Shown here: positions 54,213-63,521 of the stretch, piece after piece
Layout of the letters: every line of letters begins with the position of its first letter
Position numbering within the stretch: position 1 is the first letter of the stretch
Source of the DNA: Amycolatopsis bullii
Lineage (GTDB): Bacteria; Actinomycetota; Actinomycetes; Mycobacteriales; Pseudonocardiaceae
NCBI RefSeq assembly: GCF_014654205.1
Contig: NZ_BNAW01000036.1
Coordinates: 1 to 64,000, forward strand
DNA length: 64,000 bases
Direction: 5' to 3'
Notes under the pieces: generated by a model
What the model saw: the letters and a program-made list of their open reading frames with translations, nothing else
Databases searched by the model: none
Told to the model about the DNA's origin: nothing
Program-made: the position numbers and the translations under genes

Positions 54213-55417
54213 CCGCGGACGCGGCGGAACGCGTTGAGCCCGTCGGTCAGCCCGGCCCGCACCAGCGTCGGCAGCGCGCCGCGCCGGTCGGCCGGCTTGC
54301 CGGCGGCGATCCGGTGCATCTGCCGCGTGTGCCACTGGATCTCCAGCAAGCTGTCGGCCAGCCGGATGCCGGTCTTCGGGCAGAGCCGCTCCGCGCGGAC
54401 GTCCTCACCGTCGAGCAGCCGGGCCGGCAGCCCGGGGTCGACGACGAGCGGCCGGCCCAGCCCGATCACGTCCACTTCGCCCGAGCGCAACGCGGCTTCC
54501 ATCCCGCCCGCGGTGGTGAACCCGCCGGTGACCATCAGAGCGACGTCGGAGATCGCCCGCGCTTTCGCCGCGTAGTCCAGGAAGTACGCCTCGCGCGCCT
54601 GGCTGCTCGCGCGTCCGGAGCCCATCATCGCGGCCTTCTCGTAGGTGCCGCCCGAGACTTCCAGCAGGTCGATGCCGGCTTCGCCGAGTTCCCGCACGAC
54701 CTCCAGTGACTCCTCCTCGGTGAAGCCGCCGCGCTGGAAGTCCGCGCTGTTCAGCTTCACCGACACCGGTACGGCGTCCCCGACGGCCGCGCGCACCCGC
54801 CGGACCACCTCGAGCAGGAACCGGCGGCGGCGGACGGCGTCACCGCCCCAGGCGTCCGTGCGGAGGTTCGTCAGCGGCGAAAGGAACTGTGACACCAGGT
54901 AGCCGTGCGCGCCGTGGATCTGGACGCCGTGAAACCCCGCGTCGGCGAAAGTCCGCGCCGCCACGGCGAAGCGCTCGATGATCGCTTCGATCTCCTCGCC
55001 GGTCAACGCGCGCGGCGGCGCGAAGGCGGTCCGGATGCCCCGGTTGCCGAACGGTACGGCGGACGGCGCCACCGGCTCGCGCGAGAGGTACCGCGGGCTC
55101 TGCCGCCCGGGGTGGTTCAGCTGCACCCACAGGTGGGCGTCCGTGCCCTCGACCGCCCGCGCCCAGTGCCGGAAGCCGCGCGGATCCGCGGTCGCGGCGA
55201 CGTTGCGCGGCTCGCCGAGCGCAGCCGGGTCGACCATGACGTTCCCGGTGAGCAACGCGCCCGCCCCGCCGCGGGCCCAGGTCCGGTACAGCTCGAACAG
55301 TTCGCGGGTGGGGGCGTTGCGGCGGTCGCCGAGCTGCTCGCTCAACGCCGACTTCACCAGGCGGTTCGGCAGGACCGCTCCGCACCGCAGCTTCAGCGGT
55401 TCCGCCGTGAGCGTCAT
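54209..55417 (-). CDS. Old-yellow-enzyme family NADH:flavin oxidoreductase
   Basis: The 402-residue flavoprotein has the FMN-binding (beta/alpha)8 barrel. It shows LVKSALSEQLGD, WVQLNHPGRQSP, GVQIHGAHGYLVSQFLSPL and DAWGGDAVRRRRFLLEVV; the last is the conserved phosphate- and substrate-binding segment. C-terminal FTTAGGMEAAL and VDVIGLGRPLV complete the flavin site. Family members reduce alpha,beta-unsaturated compounds. ATG at 55417 has GAGAGG seven bases upstream. It is divergent from the MBL hydrolase, with a palindrome between the two. Confidence 0.93.
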   Translation of the reverse strand: MTLTAEPLKLRCGAVLPNRLVKSALSEQLGDRRNAPTRELFELYRTWARGGAGALLTGNVMVDPAALGEPRNVAATADPRGFRHWARAVEGTDAHLWVQLNHPGRQSPRYLSREPVAPSAVPFGNRGIRTAFAPPRALTGEEIEAIIERFAVAARTFADAGFHGVQIHGAHGYLVSQFLSPLTNLRTDAWGGDAVRRRRFLLEVVRRVRAAVGDAVPVSVKLNSADFQRGGFTEEESLEVVRELGEAGIDLLEVSGGTYEKAAMMGSGRASSQAREAYFLDYAAKARAISDVALMVTGGFTTAGGMEAALRSGEVDVIGLGRPLVVDPGLPARLLDGEDVRAERLCPKTGIRLADSLLEIQWHTRQMHRIAAGKPADRRGALPTLVRAGLTDGLNAFRRVRG

Positions 55418-55463
55418 CGCGACACCTCTCCAACTTACTCTCGGTAAGGTGACTCGACGGTAG

Positions 55464-55478
55464 CATACCGCCGGTATG
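55464..55478. promoter_or_regulatory. 15-bp palindrome, probable operator
   Basis: CATACC-GCC-GGTATG lies between the divergent oxidoreductase (start 55417) and MBL hydrolase (start 55515). A second weaker pair, CTTAC-TCTCG-GTAAG, is at 55434-55448. The first is shaped like a TetR-family operator, but no regulator gene is adjacent. Confidence 0.45.
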
Positions 55479-55514
55479 TCCTCTGCCCGGCGAACGACCA
55501 CTAGGGTCGGGCGC

Positions 55515-56138
55515 ATGACGGCGATCGTGCAGAACCTGGTGACCTCTGGCGTCTTCCGGCTCGACGGGGGCAGCTGGGACGTCGACAACAACGTCTGGCT
55601 CCTCGGCGACGACACGGAGGTGATCGTGATCGACGCGGCGCACGACGCGAAGGCCATCGCCAACGTCGTGGGCGAGCGGAAGCTGGCCGCGATCGTCTGC
55701 ACCCACGCGCACAACGACCACGTCAACGCCGCCCCGGAACTGGCGGCCGCGACCGGCGCGCCGATCCTGCTGCACCCGGACGACCGGGTCGTCTGGGACC
55801 TCACGCACCCGGACCGCGCCCCGGACGGCGAACTGGCCGACGGCCAGAAGATCACCATCGCGGGCACCGAGCTCCGCGTCATCCACACCCCGGGGCACGC
55901 GCCGGGCGCGGTGTGCCTGTACGCGGCGGAGCTGGGTGTCCTGTTCACCGGCGACACGCTGTTCCACGGCGGTCCGGGCGCCACCGGCCGGTCCTATTCG
56001 GACTACCCGACGATCGTGCGGTCCATCCGGGAAAAGCTCTTCGCGCTCCCGGAGGCGACGAAGGTCCACACCGGACACGGCGAAGGCACGACGATCGGCG
56101 CCGAGAAGGCCGCGTCGGACGGCTGGGAGCAGCCCTAG
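55515..56138 (+). CDS. MBL-fold metallo-hydrolase (glyoxalase II-like)
   Basis: The 207-residue enzyme has the metal motif THAHNDHVNAAPELA (H-x-H-x-D-H), IHTPGHAPGAVCLY and LFTGDTLFHGGPGATG, then a final HTGHGEGT His. This is a complete binuclear site of the glyoxalase II-like subgroup. Substrate could be a thioester or a mycothiol/thiol conjugate, but nothing local proves it. The ATG at 55515 was preferred to an in-frame one 13 codons earlier because the conserved start MTAIVQNLV begins there. Confidence 0.92.
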   Translation: MTAIVQNLVTSGVFRLDGGSWDVDNNVWLLGDDTEVIVIDAAHDAKAIANVVGERKLAAIVCTHAHNDHVNAAPELAAATGAPILLHPDDRVVWDLTHPDRAPDGELADGQKITIAGTELRVIHTPGHAPGAVCLYAAELGVLFTGDTLFHGGPGATGRSYSDYPTIVRSIREKLFALPEATKVHTGHGEGTTIGAEKAASDGWEQP

Positions 56139-56650
56139 GAAGTGTGCTTCCGGGCGACGAGGGCGAACTCCTCGATCGCCCGGTCGAAGGCGGCGCTGGC
56201 CTCCCGGACCGGCGTGGGCAGGAATCTCCGGTCGAACTTCCCGTCGTCGTCGAGCTCCCACCGGGTGTGGTGGAGTTCCATCTCCTTCCGGCGGAGCACG
56301 TTCGCCTGCTCGACCAGCTCGTCCGGCCCGCTCATCACGAGCAGCCCGTAGAACGCGCGCATCTCGGTGCGAGCCGTGTAGTACGCGTCATCGAACTCGA
56401 TCTCGCGCTGCGCATCGGTCTCGGCCTCTTCGTGCAGCTGCCGGCGACGGTGGATCACGTTGATGTCGACGATGTGCTTGCGAGCCCGCGTCGCGGCCTC
56501 GATCAGCCCGGCACAGCGGTCGGCGCGGTCCTGCCGCAGCTTCGCCCGCCGCGCCGCGTTCAGCTTCAGCGGCTCGAGCAGCGCGCCCAGCGTCACGCCG
56601 ACCAGCGAGGCCACCGCCGCGATGACCGCGGCACCGAGGGCCGTCAGCAC
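56135..56650 (-). CDS. Hypothetical protein with N-terminal membrane helix
   Basis: The 171-residue protein has an N-terminal TM helix (LGAAVIAAVASLVGVTLGALL) followed by a mostly helical, charged cytoplasmic region (KLRQDRADRCAGLIEAATRA, HRRRQLHEEAETDAQREIEF). I recognise no family. The GTG start at 56650 overlaps the end of the DUF309 gene by 7 nt, so the two are likely co-transcribed. Confidence 0.7.
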   Translation of the reverse strand: MLTALGAAVIAAVASLVGVTLGALLEPLKLNAARRAKLRQDRADRCAGLIEAATRARKHIVDINVIHRRRQLHEEAETDAQREIEFDDAYYTARTEMRAFYGLLVMSGPDELVEQANVLRRKEMELHHTRWELDDDGKFDRRFLPTPVREASAAFDRAIEEFALVARKHTS

Positions 56651-57111
56651 GTCAGCCGCGGCGCGCTCGGCGACACCCGGACTCGCGACTTCGCTTCGGC
56701 CGCGAGCGCGAGCGCCCACTCCTGCAGCCCGGCGACGTCGATGCCGTGCGGTGGGCCGTCCCGGAACGGCTCGATGTTCGCCGCCCCGCGCTCCAGCAGG
56801 GACACCGCGCCGACGTTGTTGCCGCGCGCCGCGTGCGTCAGGCCCACCGCGAGCTGGGCGAGGCCGCGCCAGAGCTCGCGGTCGGGGCCGTCGGTGGTCT
56901 TCCAGGCGTCTTCGAAGACCTCGTGCGCGTGGAACGGCTTGCCGTCGTCGAGCAGCCGCTGGGCCTCCGCGAGCGTTTGCGCGGGGGTGCGCTCGATGCC
57001 TTCGGGCTGGCGTTCGACGCCGTCCGCGCCGTACGGCAGCGGTCGGCCGAGGCCGTCGCGCGGCCGTGCGTTGCGTGCCCGTCCCTCGGGGTCCCGGTCG
57101 CGGCGGCTCAT
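56644..57111 (-). CDS. DUF309 family protein
   Basis: The 155-residue protein carries the DUF309 core HAHEVFEDAWKTTDGPDREL, LAQLAVGLTHAARGN. The His-x2-E pattern is conserved in the family and may bind metal, but no reaction is known. An Arg-rich N-terminal stretch of about 40 residues precedes it. It is divergent from guaB1. Confidence 0.87.
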   Translation of the reverse strand: MSRRDRDPEGRARNARPRDGLGRPLPYGADGVERQPEGIERTPAQTLAEAQRLLDDGKPFHAHEVFEDAWKTTDGPDRELWRGLAQLAVGLTHAARGNNVGAVSLLERGAANIEPFRDGPPHGIDVAGLQEWALALAAEAKSRVRVSPSAPRLTC

Positions 57112-57154
57112 GCCCCCGATCCTGCCACGGGCCCGGCAGGTAGTCTGGTGACTC

Positions 57155-58594
57155 GTGCGTTTCCTCGACGGCCACCGGCCTGCCCACGACCTGACCTACG
57201 ACGACGTGTTCCTGCTGCCGAACCGTTCGGACGTGGAGTCCCGCTTCGACGTCGACCTCGCCACCGCGGACGGCACCGGCGCGACGATCCCGATCGTGGT
57301 CGCCAACATGACCGCGGTCGCCGGCCGCCGGATGGCCGAGACCGTCGCCCGCCGCGGCGGGCTGGTCGTGCTGCCGCAGGACGTCGACAGCGCCGCCGTC
57401 GCCGAGATCGTCGGCTGGGTGAAGAGCCGCCACACGGTGTGGGACACGCCACTGGTGCTCACCGGCGGTGACGCGGTCGCCGACGCCCTCAACCTGGTCC
57501 ACAAGCGGGCCCACGGCGCTGTCGTCGTCGTGGACGGCGAAGGCCGCCCGGTCGGCATCGTCGACGAAGCGGCCTGCGCGGGCGTCGACCGCTTCGCGCG
57601 GCTCGCCGACGTCGCGCAGCCGCCGACCGTCGCGGTTCCGCTCACCACGCCGGCGCGCGAGGTGTTCGAGCTGCTGAACAGCCACGGCGCCCCCCTGGCG
57701 CTCGGCCTCGACACCGACGGCCGGCTCGCGGGCGTCCTCACCGCCGTCGGCGCCCTGCGCGCCGAGATCTACACCCCGGCCGTCGACGACGCGGGCAAGC
57801 TGCGGGTTGCCGCCGCGGTCGGGGTCAACGGCGACGTCGCGGCCAAGGCCGAAGCGGTCCTGACGGCCGGCGTCGACGTGCTGGTCGTGGACACCGCGCA
57901 CGGGCACCAGGAGAAGATGATCGCCGCGCTGAAGGCCGTCCGGTCGGTGTCGCCGCAGGTCCCGGTGGTCGCCGGGAACGTGGTCACCGCCGAGGGCACG
58001 CGGGACCTGATCCAGGCGGGCGCCGACGTCGTCAAGGTCGGCGTCGGGCCGGGCGCGATGTGCACCACCCGGATGATGACCGGCGTGGGCCGCCCGCAGT
58101 TCTCCGCGGTCGCCGACTGCGCCGCCGCCGCGCGCGAGCTGGGCAAGCACGTCTGGGCCGACGGCGGGGTCCGCCACCCGCGTGACGTCGCGCTGGCGCT
58201 GGCCGCCGGCGCGTCCGCGGCGATGGTCGGCTCGTGGTTCGCCGGCACCTACGAATCCCCCGGTGACCTGCGGTTCGACGAGCAGGGACGGCCCTACAAG
58301 GAGTCGTTCGGCATGGCGTCGAAGCGCGCGGTGGGCGCGCGGACCCGCACGGACAACTCGTTCGACCGCGCACGCAAGGCGCTGTTCGAAGAGGGCATCT
58401 CGTCGTCACGGATGTCGCTGGACCCGCAGCGCCCGGGGGTCGAGGACCTGCTGGACTCGATCGGCTCCGGCGTGCGCTCTTCCTGCACCTACGCGGGCGC
58501 GCGAACCCTGGAGGAGTTCCACGAGCGCGCTGTCCTGGGGGTCCAGTCGGCCGCCGGCTTCGCCGAAGGCCGCCCCCTCCCCTCCGGCTGGTGA
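57155..58594 (+). CDS. guaB1: GuaB1, IMP dehydrogenase-related enzyme (GMP reductase in mycobacteria)
   Basis: The 479-residue TIM-barrel protein has the catalytic loop GPGAMCTTRMMTGVG with C303, a CBS-like insert (about 100-190) and the flap/C-terminal region FGMASKRAV. FADGGVRHP-like segment WADGGVRHPRDVALAL is also present. In mycobacteria GuaB1 reduces GMP to IMP rather than oxidising IMP, and the GuaB2 paralogue is the true IMP dehydrogenase. I infer the same role here. GTG starts the gene. Confidence 0.92.
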   Translation: MRFLDGHRPAHDLTYDDVFLLPNRSDVESRFDVDLATADGTGATIPIVVANMTAVAGRRMAETVARRGGLVVLPQDVDSAAVAEIVGWVKSRHTVWDTPLVLTGGDAVADALNLVHKRAHGAVVVVDGEGRPVGIVDEAACAGVDRFARLADVAQPPTVAVPLTTPAREVFELLNSHGAPLALGLDTDGRLAGVLTAVGALRAEIYTPAVDDAGKLRVAAAVGVNGDVAAKAEAVLTAGVDVLVVDTAHGHQEKMIAALKAVRSVSPQVPVVAGNVVTAEGTRDLIQAGADVVKVGVGPGAMCTTRMMTGVGRPQFSAVADCAAAARELGKHVWADGGVRHPRDVALALAAGASAAMVGSWFAGTYESPGDLRFDEQGRPYKESFGMASKRAVGARTRTDNSFDRARKALFEEGISSSRMSLDPQRPGVEDLLDSIGSGVRSSCTYAGARTLEEFHERAVLGVQSAAGFAEGRPLPSGW

Positions 58595-58595
58595 C

Positions 58596-61500
58596 TCAGC
58601 CCGCGCAGCACACGTGCTCGGACCACTCCGGCACGTGCCACCAGTGCTGCTTCTCCGCTGATCGGGCCGCGGGCGCCACCTCGGTGGCCGCCCGCGCCTC
58701 CGGTCGGTTCCGGTAGGGCGCCAGCAACTCGCCGACCGTGCGCAGCACCCCGCCGACCAGCACGCTGCGGACGTTCGCGGCCGCCTTGATGTCCTGCAAC
58801 GGGTTGCCGCTGACCAGCGACAGATCGGCGTACGCCCCTCGCTTGAGCACCCCGATCCGGTCCTCCAGGCCCAGCCACCGCGCCGGGTTGCGGGTGGCGG
58901 TGGTCAGCGCCTCGTACGGCGTGAACCCGAACGCGACCATCGCCCGCAGGTTCTGGTGGGTGGAGACGGCCACGTTGTCCAGCGGGGAGTCGGTGCCGGT
59001 GACCACGAACCCGCCCGCCCGGTGGATCCGCAGCACCATGTCGACGTTCCCGGCGAGGACCTGGCGGAGGTAGGCGTTCTCCGGGTTGCCCGCGGTGTCC
59101 GCCGTGGTCTTGAGCTGCTGGTACTCCCACGGCGGGAAGAGGACCTCGGTGCGCTCGTCGGTCACCAGCGACTTGTCGTCCGCGTACAACGCCCTCGAGG
59201 TGAACAGCGTCGGTGTGATCGACATCCCCGAGCGGACGAACAGCGCGATCGCGTCCTGGTACGACCGGCCGATCCGGCTGACCGTGTGCGAGTAGCCGAG
59301 CCGGTTGGTCGCCCCGGTGTGCTCCATCGCGTCCATGCCGATGTTCGCCGCCGGGTACAGGTAGTGCGACGACAACGGGATGCCCGCCCGGTGCGCGGCC
59401 CGGACCACCGCCTGCTGGTACGCCACGGGAAGCCGGACGTACGTCTTGATCATGTCGTACTCCAGCTCGACCGCGCGGGACAGCTCCAGATCCAGCTGGT
59501 CGGGCGACAGCGTCGGCCGCATGAAGTTGTAGTAGATCCGGGAGCCGTCGATGGCTTCGCCGGTGCCGAAATACCTCGGCCCGACCCGGCTTCCGGATTC
59601 CAGCGCCTCCCGCGTCTCCAGCATCTGGTACACCGGGTCGCCGGGCGAGCGGGTCGTGGTGATGCCGTAGGACAGCCACAGCCTGCCCTGCCGGTCGCCC
59701 CACTGCCGGCCGCGCAGGTGCCAGTGGTTGTGGAGGTCGACGAGCCCGGGCATGGCGGTCAGGTCACGCGCGTCGACGGTACCGGGCGCGTCCCGGTGCG
59801 GCCGGACGTCGGCGATCCGGCCGCCGTCGACGACGATGTCGACGTCCCGCCGCAGCGTCCGGGCGACGCCGTCCCACGCCGCGCCGACGTGGATGACGGT
59901 CCGGCGCGGCGGGCGCGGGCGGGCCCAGGTGAAGTCGAGCCGGATCGTGCGCGGCTCGCCACCGGTGATCTTCTGCGCCTTGAGCTGCCCCTTCGACAGG
60001 TACACGAGCGTGTCGTTCCCCTGCCAGGCCAGTGAGTCGGTGACGTCGTGGGTGACCTGCCGCGGCGCCCCGATCAGCCGTCCGGTGCCGTCGACCGGGG
60101 CGATCCAGGCGACGCTTTCGACCGTGAACGCGAGGTACCGCCCGTCGGGTGACCACAGTGGACCGTCGTCGCCGCGGGTGGCGAGCGACCGGAACGGCAT
60201 CGGCTCGGCGTAGCGGAGTTCGTGCGTCTTCAGGTCGACCGTGAGGATCTGGCTCGTGCCTTCGCGGTACCGCCGCGAATACGGCTTCACCGCGGCCAGC
60301 GCGAGCACCGACCCGTCGGGCGACCAGGTGGGCCGGCCCGGCATGAACAGCGGGGGCGTCACCTGCTGGGCCGTGGCCGCGGCGACGTCGTAAACCCACG
60401 TGGCGCCGTCCTGGTCGGCGTAGGCCACGCGGCCGCCGTCGGGCGACCACCGCGGCGCGACCTGCGCGCCCGCCTGCTGGGTGAGGACGGTGTCCTGGCC
60501 GGTGCCGAGGTCACGCACCCACAGGTCGGCGGTGCCGAGCCGGTCGCTCGTGTAGAGCAGCTTCGTGCCGTCCGGGTGGAAGTCCGGGTCGGAGTTGAAG
60601 TAGCCGTCGCCGATCAGCCGCTGTGGCCTGCCCCCGGCCGCCGCGACGACGTAGATCGCGTTGAGGGCCCGGAACGCGATCCGCTTGCCGTCCTGGGACA
60701 CCACCGGACCGGCGATGCCCCGGACGGGCTTCGGTGCGGCCGAATCCAGGTCGCGGATCCGCCGCCCGTAGTCACGCGGTGCCGTGGATACGCCCGCTTC
60801 GAACGGGATGTCTCTGACCGCGCCGGAAAGTTCGCGCCGCCGGAGGTGCCCGTCGGCGGTGTAGAGCACGGCCGACCCGGTCCAGTTCGCGGGGAAGCCG
60901 AAGACGTCCTCGCCCGTCGTGAGCTGCCGGTCGCCGAGCATGAGGTCCGCTTCGGCGCCGCGCAACCGCAGGTAGCTAGGCTGGTCGCCGGGGCCGAAGG
61001 CGGGGCCGTAGAGCTTGTCGGTGCCGGTCGCGGTGACCAGGCGCGTGCGGGCGCCCGTGGCCGGGGTGACGACGTCGATGGCGGTGTCGTTCACGGTGAA
61101 GACGAGCTTCGTGCCGTCGGCCGACCACCGCGGCGACGCCTCTTCGTCGGCGGTGGAGACCACCGTGCTGATCGCTCCGGAGGCGACGTCGAGCAGGTGG
61201 ATGCCGTAGCTGCCGTCCCGGTCGCTGCTGAAGGCGAGCTTGGTGCCGTCCGGCGAGAACGCGGGCTCGCGGTGGTCGAACCGCCCGCTGGTGAGCTTGC
61301 GCGGCGTCCCGCCGGCGGCGTCGACGACGTACAGGTGGAAGTTGCCGTCGCGGTACGACTGGAACGCGATCCGGCGGCCGTCCGGCGACCAGCTGGGGAG
61401 GGTGGCGTCCTGCAGGTCGTCGGTGAGCCGCCGGGCGCGGCCGCCGCCCGCGGGCAGGACCCAGATCCCGGTGACCAGGTCGACCGCGATCCACCGGCCG

Positions 61501-61667
61501 TCCGGTGACAGCGCGGCGGCCATGTTGGTGCCCTCCCGCAGCACCACCCCGCCCGGTCCGGCGTCCGGTTCGGCCTCGGCCACCCCCGCCCCGGCCACGG
61601 TCAGCGCGGCAGCGGCGGCACCACTGCGGACGAGAAGCTCACGACGAGAAAGATTTTCCGGCCCCAT
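58596..61667 (-). CDS. Secreted (Tat) beta-propeller/amidohydrolase protein
   Basis: The 1023-residue precursor has a twin-arginine signal (LSRRELLVRSGAAAAALTVA, cleavage after AEA). An N-terminal TolB-like beta-propeller (to about residue 600) repeats the motif SPDGTK and its relatives. An amidohydrolase domain follows with HxH (GLVDLHNHWHLRG), RSPGDP, SHYLYPA and GTDSPL. Members hydrolyse amide or ester bonds of small molecules or peptides; the substrate is unknown. An in-frame start 19 codons earlier exists (61724). ATG at 61667 was chosen because the Tat signal follows within six residues. Confidence 0.88.
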   Translation of the reverse strand: MGPENLSRRELLVRSGAAAAALTVAGAGVAEAEPDAGPGGVVLREGTNMAAALSPDGRWIAVDLVTGIWVLPAGGGRARRLTDDLQDATLPSWSPDGRRIAFQSYRDGNFHLYVVDAAGGTPRKLTSGRFDHREPAFSPDGTKLAFSSDRDGSYGIHLLDVASGAISTVVSTADEEASPRWSADGTKLVFTVNDTAIDVVTPATGARTRLVTATGTDKLYGPAFGPGDQPSYLRLRGAEADLMLGDRQLTTGEDVFGFPANWTGSAVLYTADGHLRRRELSGAVRDIPFEAGVSTAPRDYGRRIRDLDSAAPKPVRGIAGPVVSQDGKRIAFRALNAIYVVAAAGGRPQRLIGDGYFNSDPDFHPDGTKLLYTSDRLGTADLWVRDLGTGQDTVLTQQAGAQVAPRWSPDGGRVAYADQDGATWVYDVAAATAQQVTPPLFMPGRPTWSPDGSVLALAAVKPYSRRYREGTSQILTVDLKTHELRYAEPMPFRSLATRGDDGPLWSPDGRYLAFTVESVAWIAPVDGTGRLIGAPRQVTHDVTDSLAWQGNDTLVYLSKGQLKAQKITGGEPRTIRLDFTWARPRPPRRTVIHVGAAWDGVARTLRRDVDIVVDGGRIADVRPHRDAPGTVDARDLTAMPGLVDLHNHWHLRGRQWGDRQGRLWLSYGITTTRSPGDPVYQMLETREALESGSRVGPRYFGTGEAIDGSRIYYNFMRPTLSPDQLDLELSRAVELEYDMIKTYVRLPVAYQQAVVRAAHRAGIPLSSHYLYPAANIGMDAMEHTGATNRLGYSHTVSRIGRSYQDAIALFVRSGMSITPTLFTSRALYADDKSLVTDERTEVLFPPWEYQQLKTTADTAGNPENAYLRQVLAGNVDMVLRIHRAGGFVVTGTDSPLDNVAVSTHQNLRAMVAFGFTPYEALTTATRNPARWLGLEDRIGVLKRGAYADLSLVSGNPLQDIKAAANVRSVLVGGVLRTVGELLAPYRNRPEARAATEVAPAARSAEKQHWWHVPEWSEHVCCAG

Positions 61668-61729
61668 CCGGCCCACTATGCCCAGCGCCGGATCGACCGC
61701 ATAGCGGCCGAGCGGGTTTTTCACCGGAA

Positions 61730-61759
61730 GCCCGGCAAACGCGGAAACGCTTGCCGGGC
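61730..61759. terminator. Hairpin between phoH2 and the amidohydrolase gene
   Basis: GCCCGGCAA at 61730-61738 and TTGCCGGGC at 61751-61759 form a 9-bp stem with a 12-nt loop, 11 bp after the phoH2 stop. No U-run is visible. Confidence 0.5.
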
Positions 61760-61770
61760 CCCGGCCTCGG

Positions 61771-63165
61771 TCAGCCGTGGTCCTCCAGCATTTCGGTGAC
61801 CAGGGCGGCGATCGGCGACCGCTCCGAGCGCGTCAGCGTGACGTGCGCGAACAGCGGGTGGCCCTTCAGCTTCTCGATCACCGCCGAGACGCCGTCGTGC
61901 CGTCCGACGCGCAGGTTGTCACGCTGGGCGACGTCGTGCGTGAGCACCACCCGTGACGCCGTGCCGAGCCGCGAAAGCACCGTGAGCAGCACGTTGCGCT
62001 CCAGCGACTGGGCCTCGTCGACGATCACGAACGTGTCGTGCAGCGAGCGGCCGCGGATGTGGGTCAGCGGGAGCACCTCGAGCATGCCGCGGTCGAAGAC
62101 CTCGTCGAGGACGTCCTGGCTGACCAGCGCGCCGAGGGTGTCGAACACCGCCTGTGCCCACGGCTGCATCTTCTCGCTCTCGGACCCGGGCAGGTAGCCG
62201 AGGTCCTGGCCGCCGACCGCGTAGACCGGCCGGAACACCACCACCTTGCGGTGCTGGCGGCGTTCCATCACCGCCTCGAGACCCGCGCACAACGCGAGCG
62301 CCGACTTGCCGGTGCCGGCCCGGCCACCCAGCGACACGATGCCGACGTCGGAGTCGAGCAGCAGGTCGAGCGCGACGCGCTGCTCGGCGCTGCGGCCGTG
62401 CAGGCCGAACGCCTCGCGGTCGCCGCGCACCAGCCGGATGCGCTTGTCCGCCGTGATCCGCCCGAGCGCGCTGGAGCTGCCCGCGAGCAGCCGCAGCCCG
62501 GTGTGGCAGGGCAGCCCGGCGAGCTCGTCCATGCCCCATTCGACCGGGTCGACGGTGCTGCCGCCGAAGAGCGCGTCGATGACCTCCTGCTGGACGTCGA
62601 CGTCCGCCATGCCCGTCCAGCCGGACGGCGTCACTTCCTGCGCGCGGTACTCGTCCGCCTCGAGACCCACGGCCCCGGCCTTGACCCGCAGCGGGATGTC
62701 CTTCGTCACCAGCGTGACCGCCTGGTTCTCGGCCGCGAGGTTGAGCGCGCAGGCGAGGATGCGGTGGTCGTTGGAGTCGGTCCGGAACCCGGACGGGAGC
62801 ACCGACGGGTCCGAGTGGTTCAGCTCCACCTGCAGCGTGCCGCCGTGGTCCCCGATCGGGAGCGGCGCGTCGAGCCTGCCGTACTGCCGGCGCAGGTCGT
62901 CGAGCATGCGCAGGGATTCCCTGGCGAACCAGCCGAGCTCCGGGTGGTGGCGCTTCGCCTCCAGTTCACTGATGACGACCAGCGGCAGCACGACGGCGTG
63001 CTCGGCGAACCGAGTCACGGCCCACGGGTCCGAAAGGAGGACCGACGTGTCGAGCACGTACATGTGCTGCTGGGATTCGGGCGAGGTCGGGACTTTCTCC
63101 GGGCCGGAAACGGCACCGGTCGAAGAGTGGCCAGAGGCCTTACGGGGCAAACGCTGCGCAGTCAC
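61771..63165 (-). CDS. phoH2: PhoH2: PIN-domain plus PhoH-like ATPase/helicase
   Basis: The 464-residue protein has an N-terminal PIN domain (MYVLDTSVLLSDPWAVTRF, with later DHRILACAL and VTLVTKDIPLR) carrying the acidic ribonuclease residues. A PhoH domain follows with Walker A GGRAGTGKSALAL, Walker B VIVDEAQSLERN and HDVAQRDNLRVG. In mycobacteria PhoH2 is an RNA helicase and sequence-specific ribonuclease whose antitoxin, PhoAT, is encoded just upstream. No such gene is visible here. The start is GTG at 63165. Confidence 0.93.
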   Translation of the reverse strand: MTAQRLPRKASGHSSTGAVSGPEKVPTSPESQQHMYVLDTSVLLSDPWAVTRFAEHAVVLPLVVISELEAKRHHPELGWFARESLRMLDDLRRQYGRLDAPLPIGDHGGTLQVELNHSDPSVLPSGFRTDSNDHRILACALNLAAENQAVTLVTKDIPLRVKAGAVGLEADEYRAQEVTPSGWTGMADVDVQQEVIDALFGGSTVDPVEWGMDELAGLPCHTGLRLLAGSSSALGRITADKRIRLVRGDREAFGLHGRSAEQRVALDLLLDSDVGIVSLGGRAGTGKSALALCAGLEAVMERRQHRKVVVFRPVYAVGGQDLGYLPGSESEKMQPWAQAVFDTLGALVSQDVLDEVFDRGMLEVLPLTHIRGRSLHDTFVIVDEAQSLERNVLLTVLSRLGTASRVVLTHDVAQRDNLRVGRHDGVSAVIEKLKGHPLFAHVTLTRSERSPIAALVTEMLEDHG

Positions 63166-63521
63166 GACGGCATCTCCCTCGAGGGCGTGTGCACCTCACG
63201 CCCGCACTCGCTGGGCCGGGCACCTCCCTGGCTGGACCACTCCTCCTGACCGGGGTCAGGTGGCGCGGCCACGAGGGCCGGGTGCCGGCCCCCTCGAGCG
63301 TCTCGTGGGCGGCTGAGCCGCCCCCTCGATCACCGCCACGACCAGGGCCTCCCGCGAGGACTCGCACGGAACGCGCGCCCTCACCTCGGAAGGTACCCAC
63401 GAATGCGGGATCGCGCAGGGAGCCAACACGGTGATTCGCCAGATCGTCACCTCACCGTCGGTCGTCCGAAATCAACTCTCGGTGCGCTCCAGGGCCGGTG
63501 ACCAGCGGCTTTTCGAGTGTT
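63166..63521. other. Intergenic region upstream of phoH2
   Basis: About 355 bp between phoH2 and the cis-prenyltransferase. It holds a perfect hairpin GGGCGGC-TGA-GCCGCCC at 63307-63323. No antitoxin-like reading frame with a ribosome site is convincing. Promoters for phoH2 must lie here but cannot be assigned. Confidence 0.5.

Noticed and set aside
63166..63521. PhoAT-like antitoxin
   Set aside because: The only frames of the right size are Arg/Gly/Pro-rich, overlap a hairpin and lack ribosome sites.
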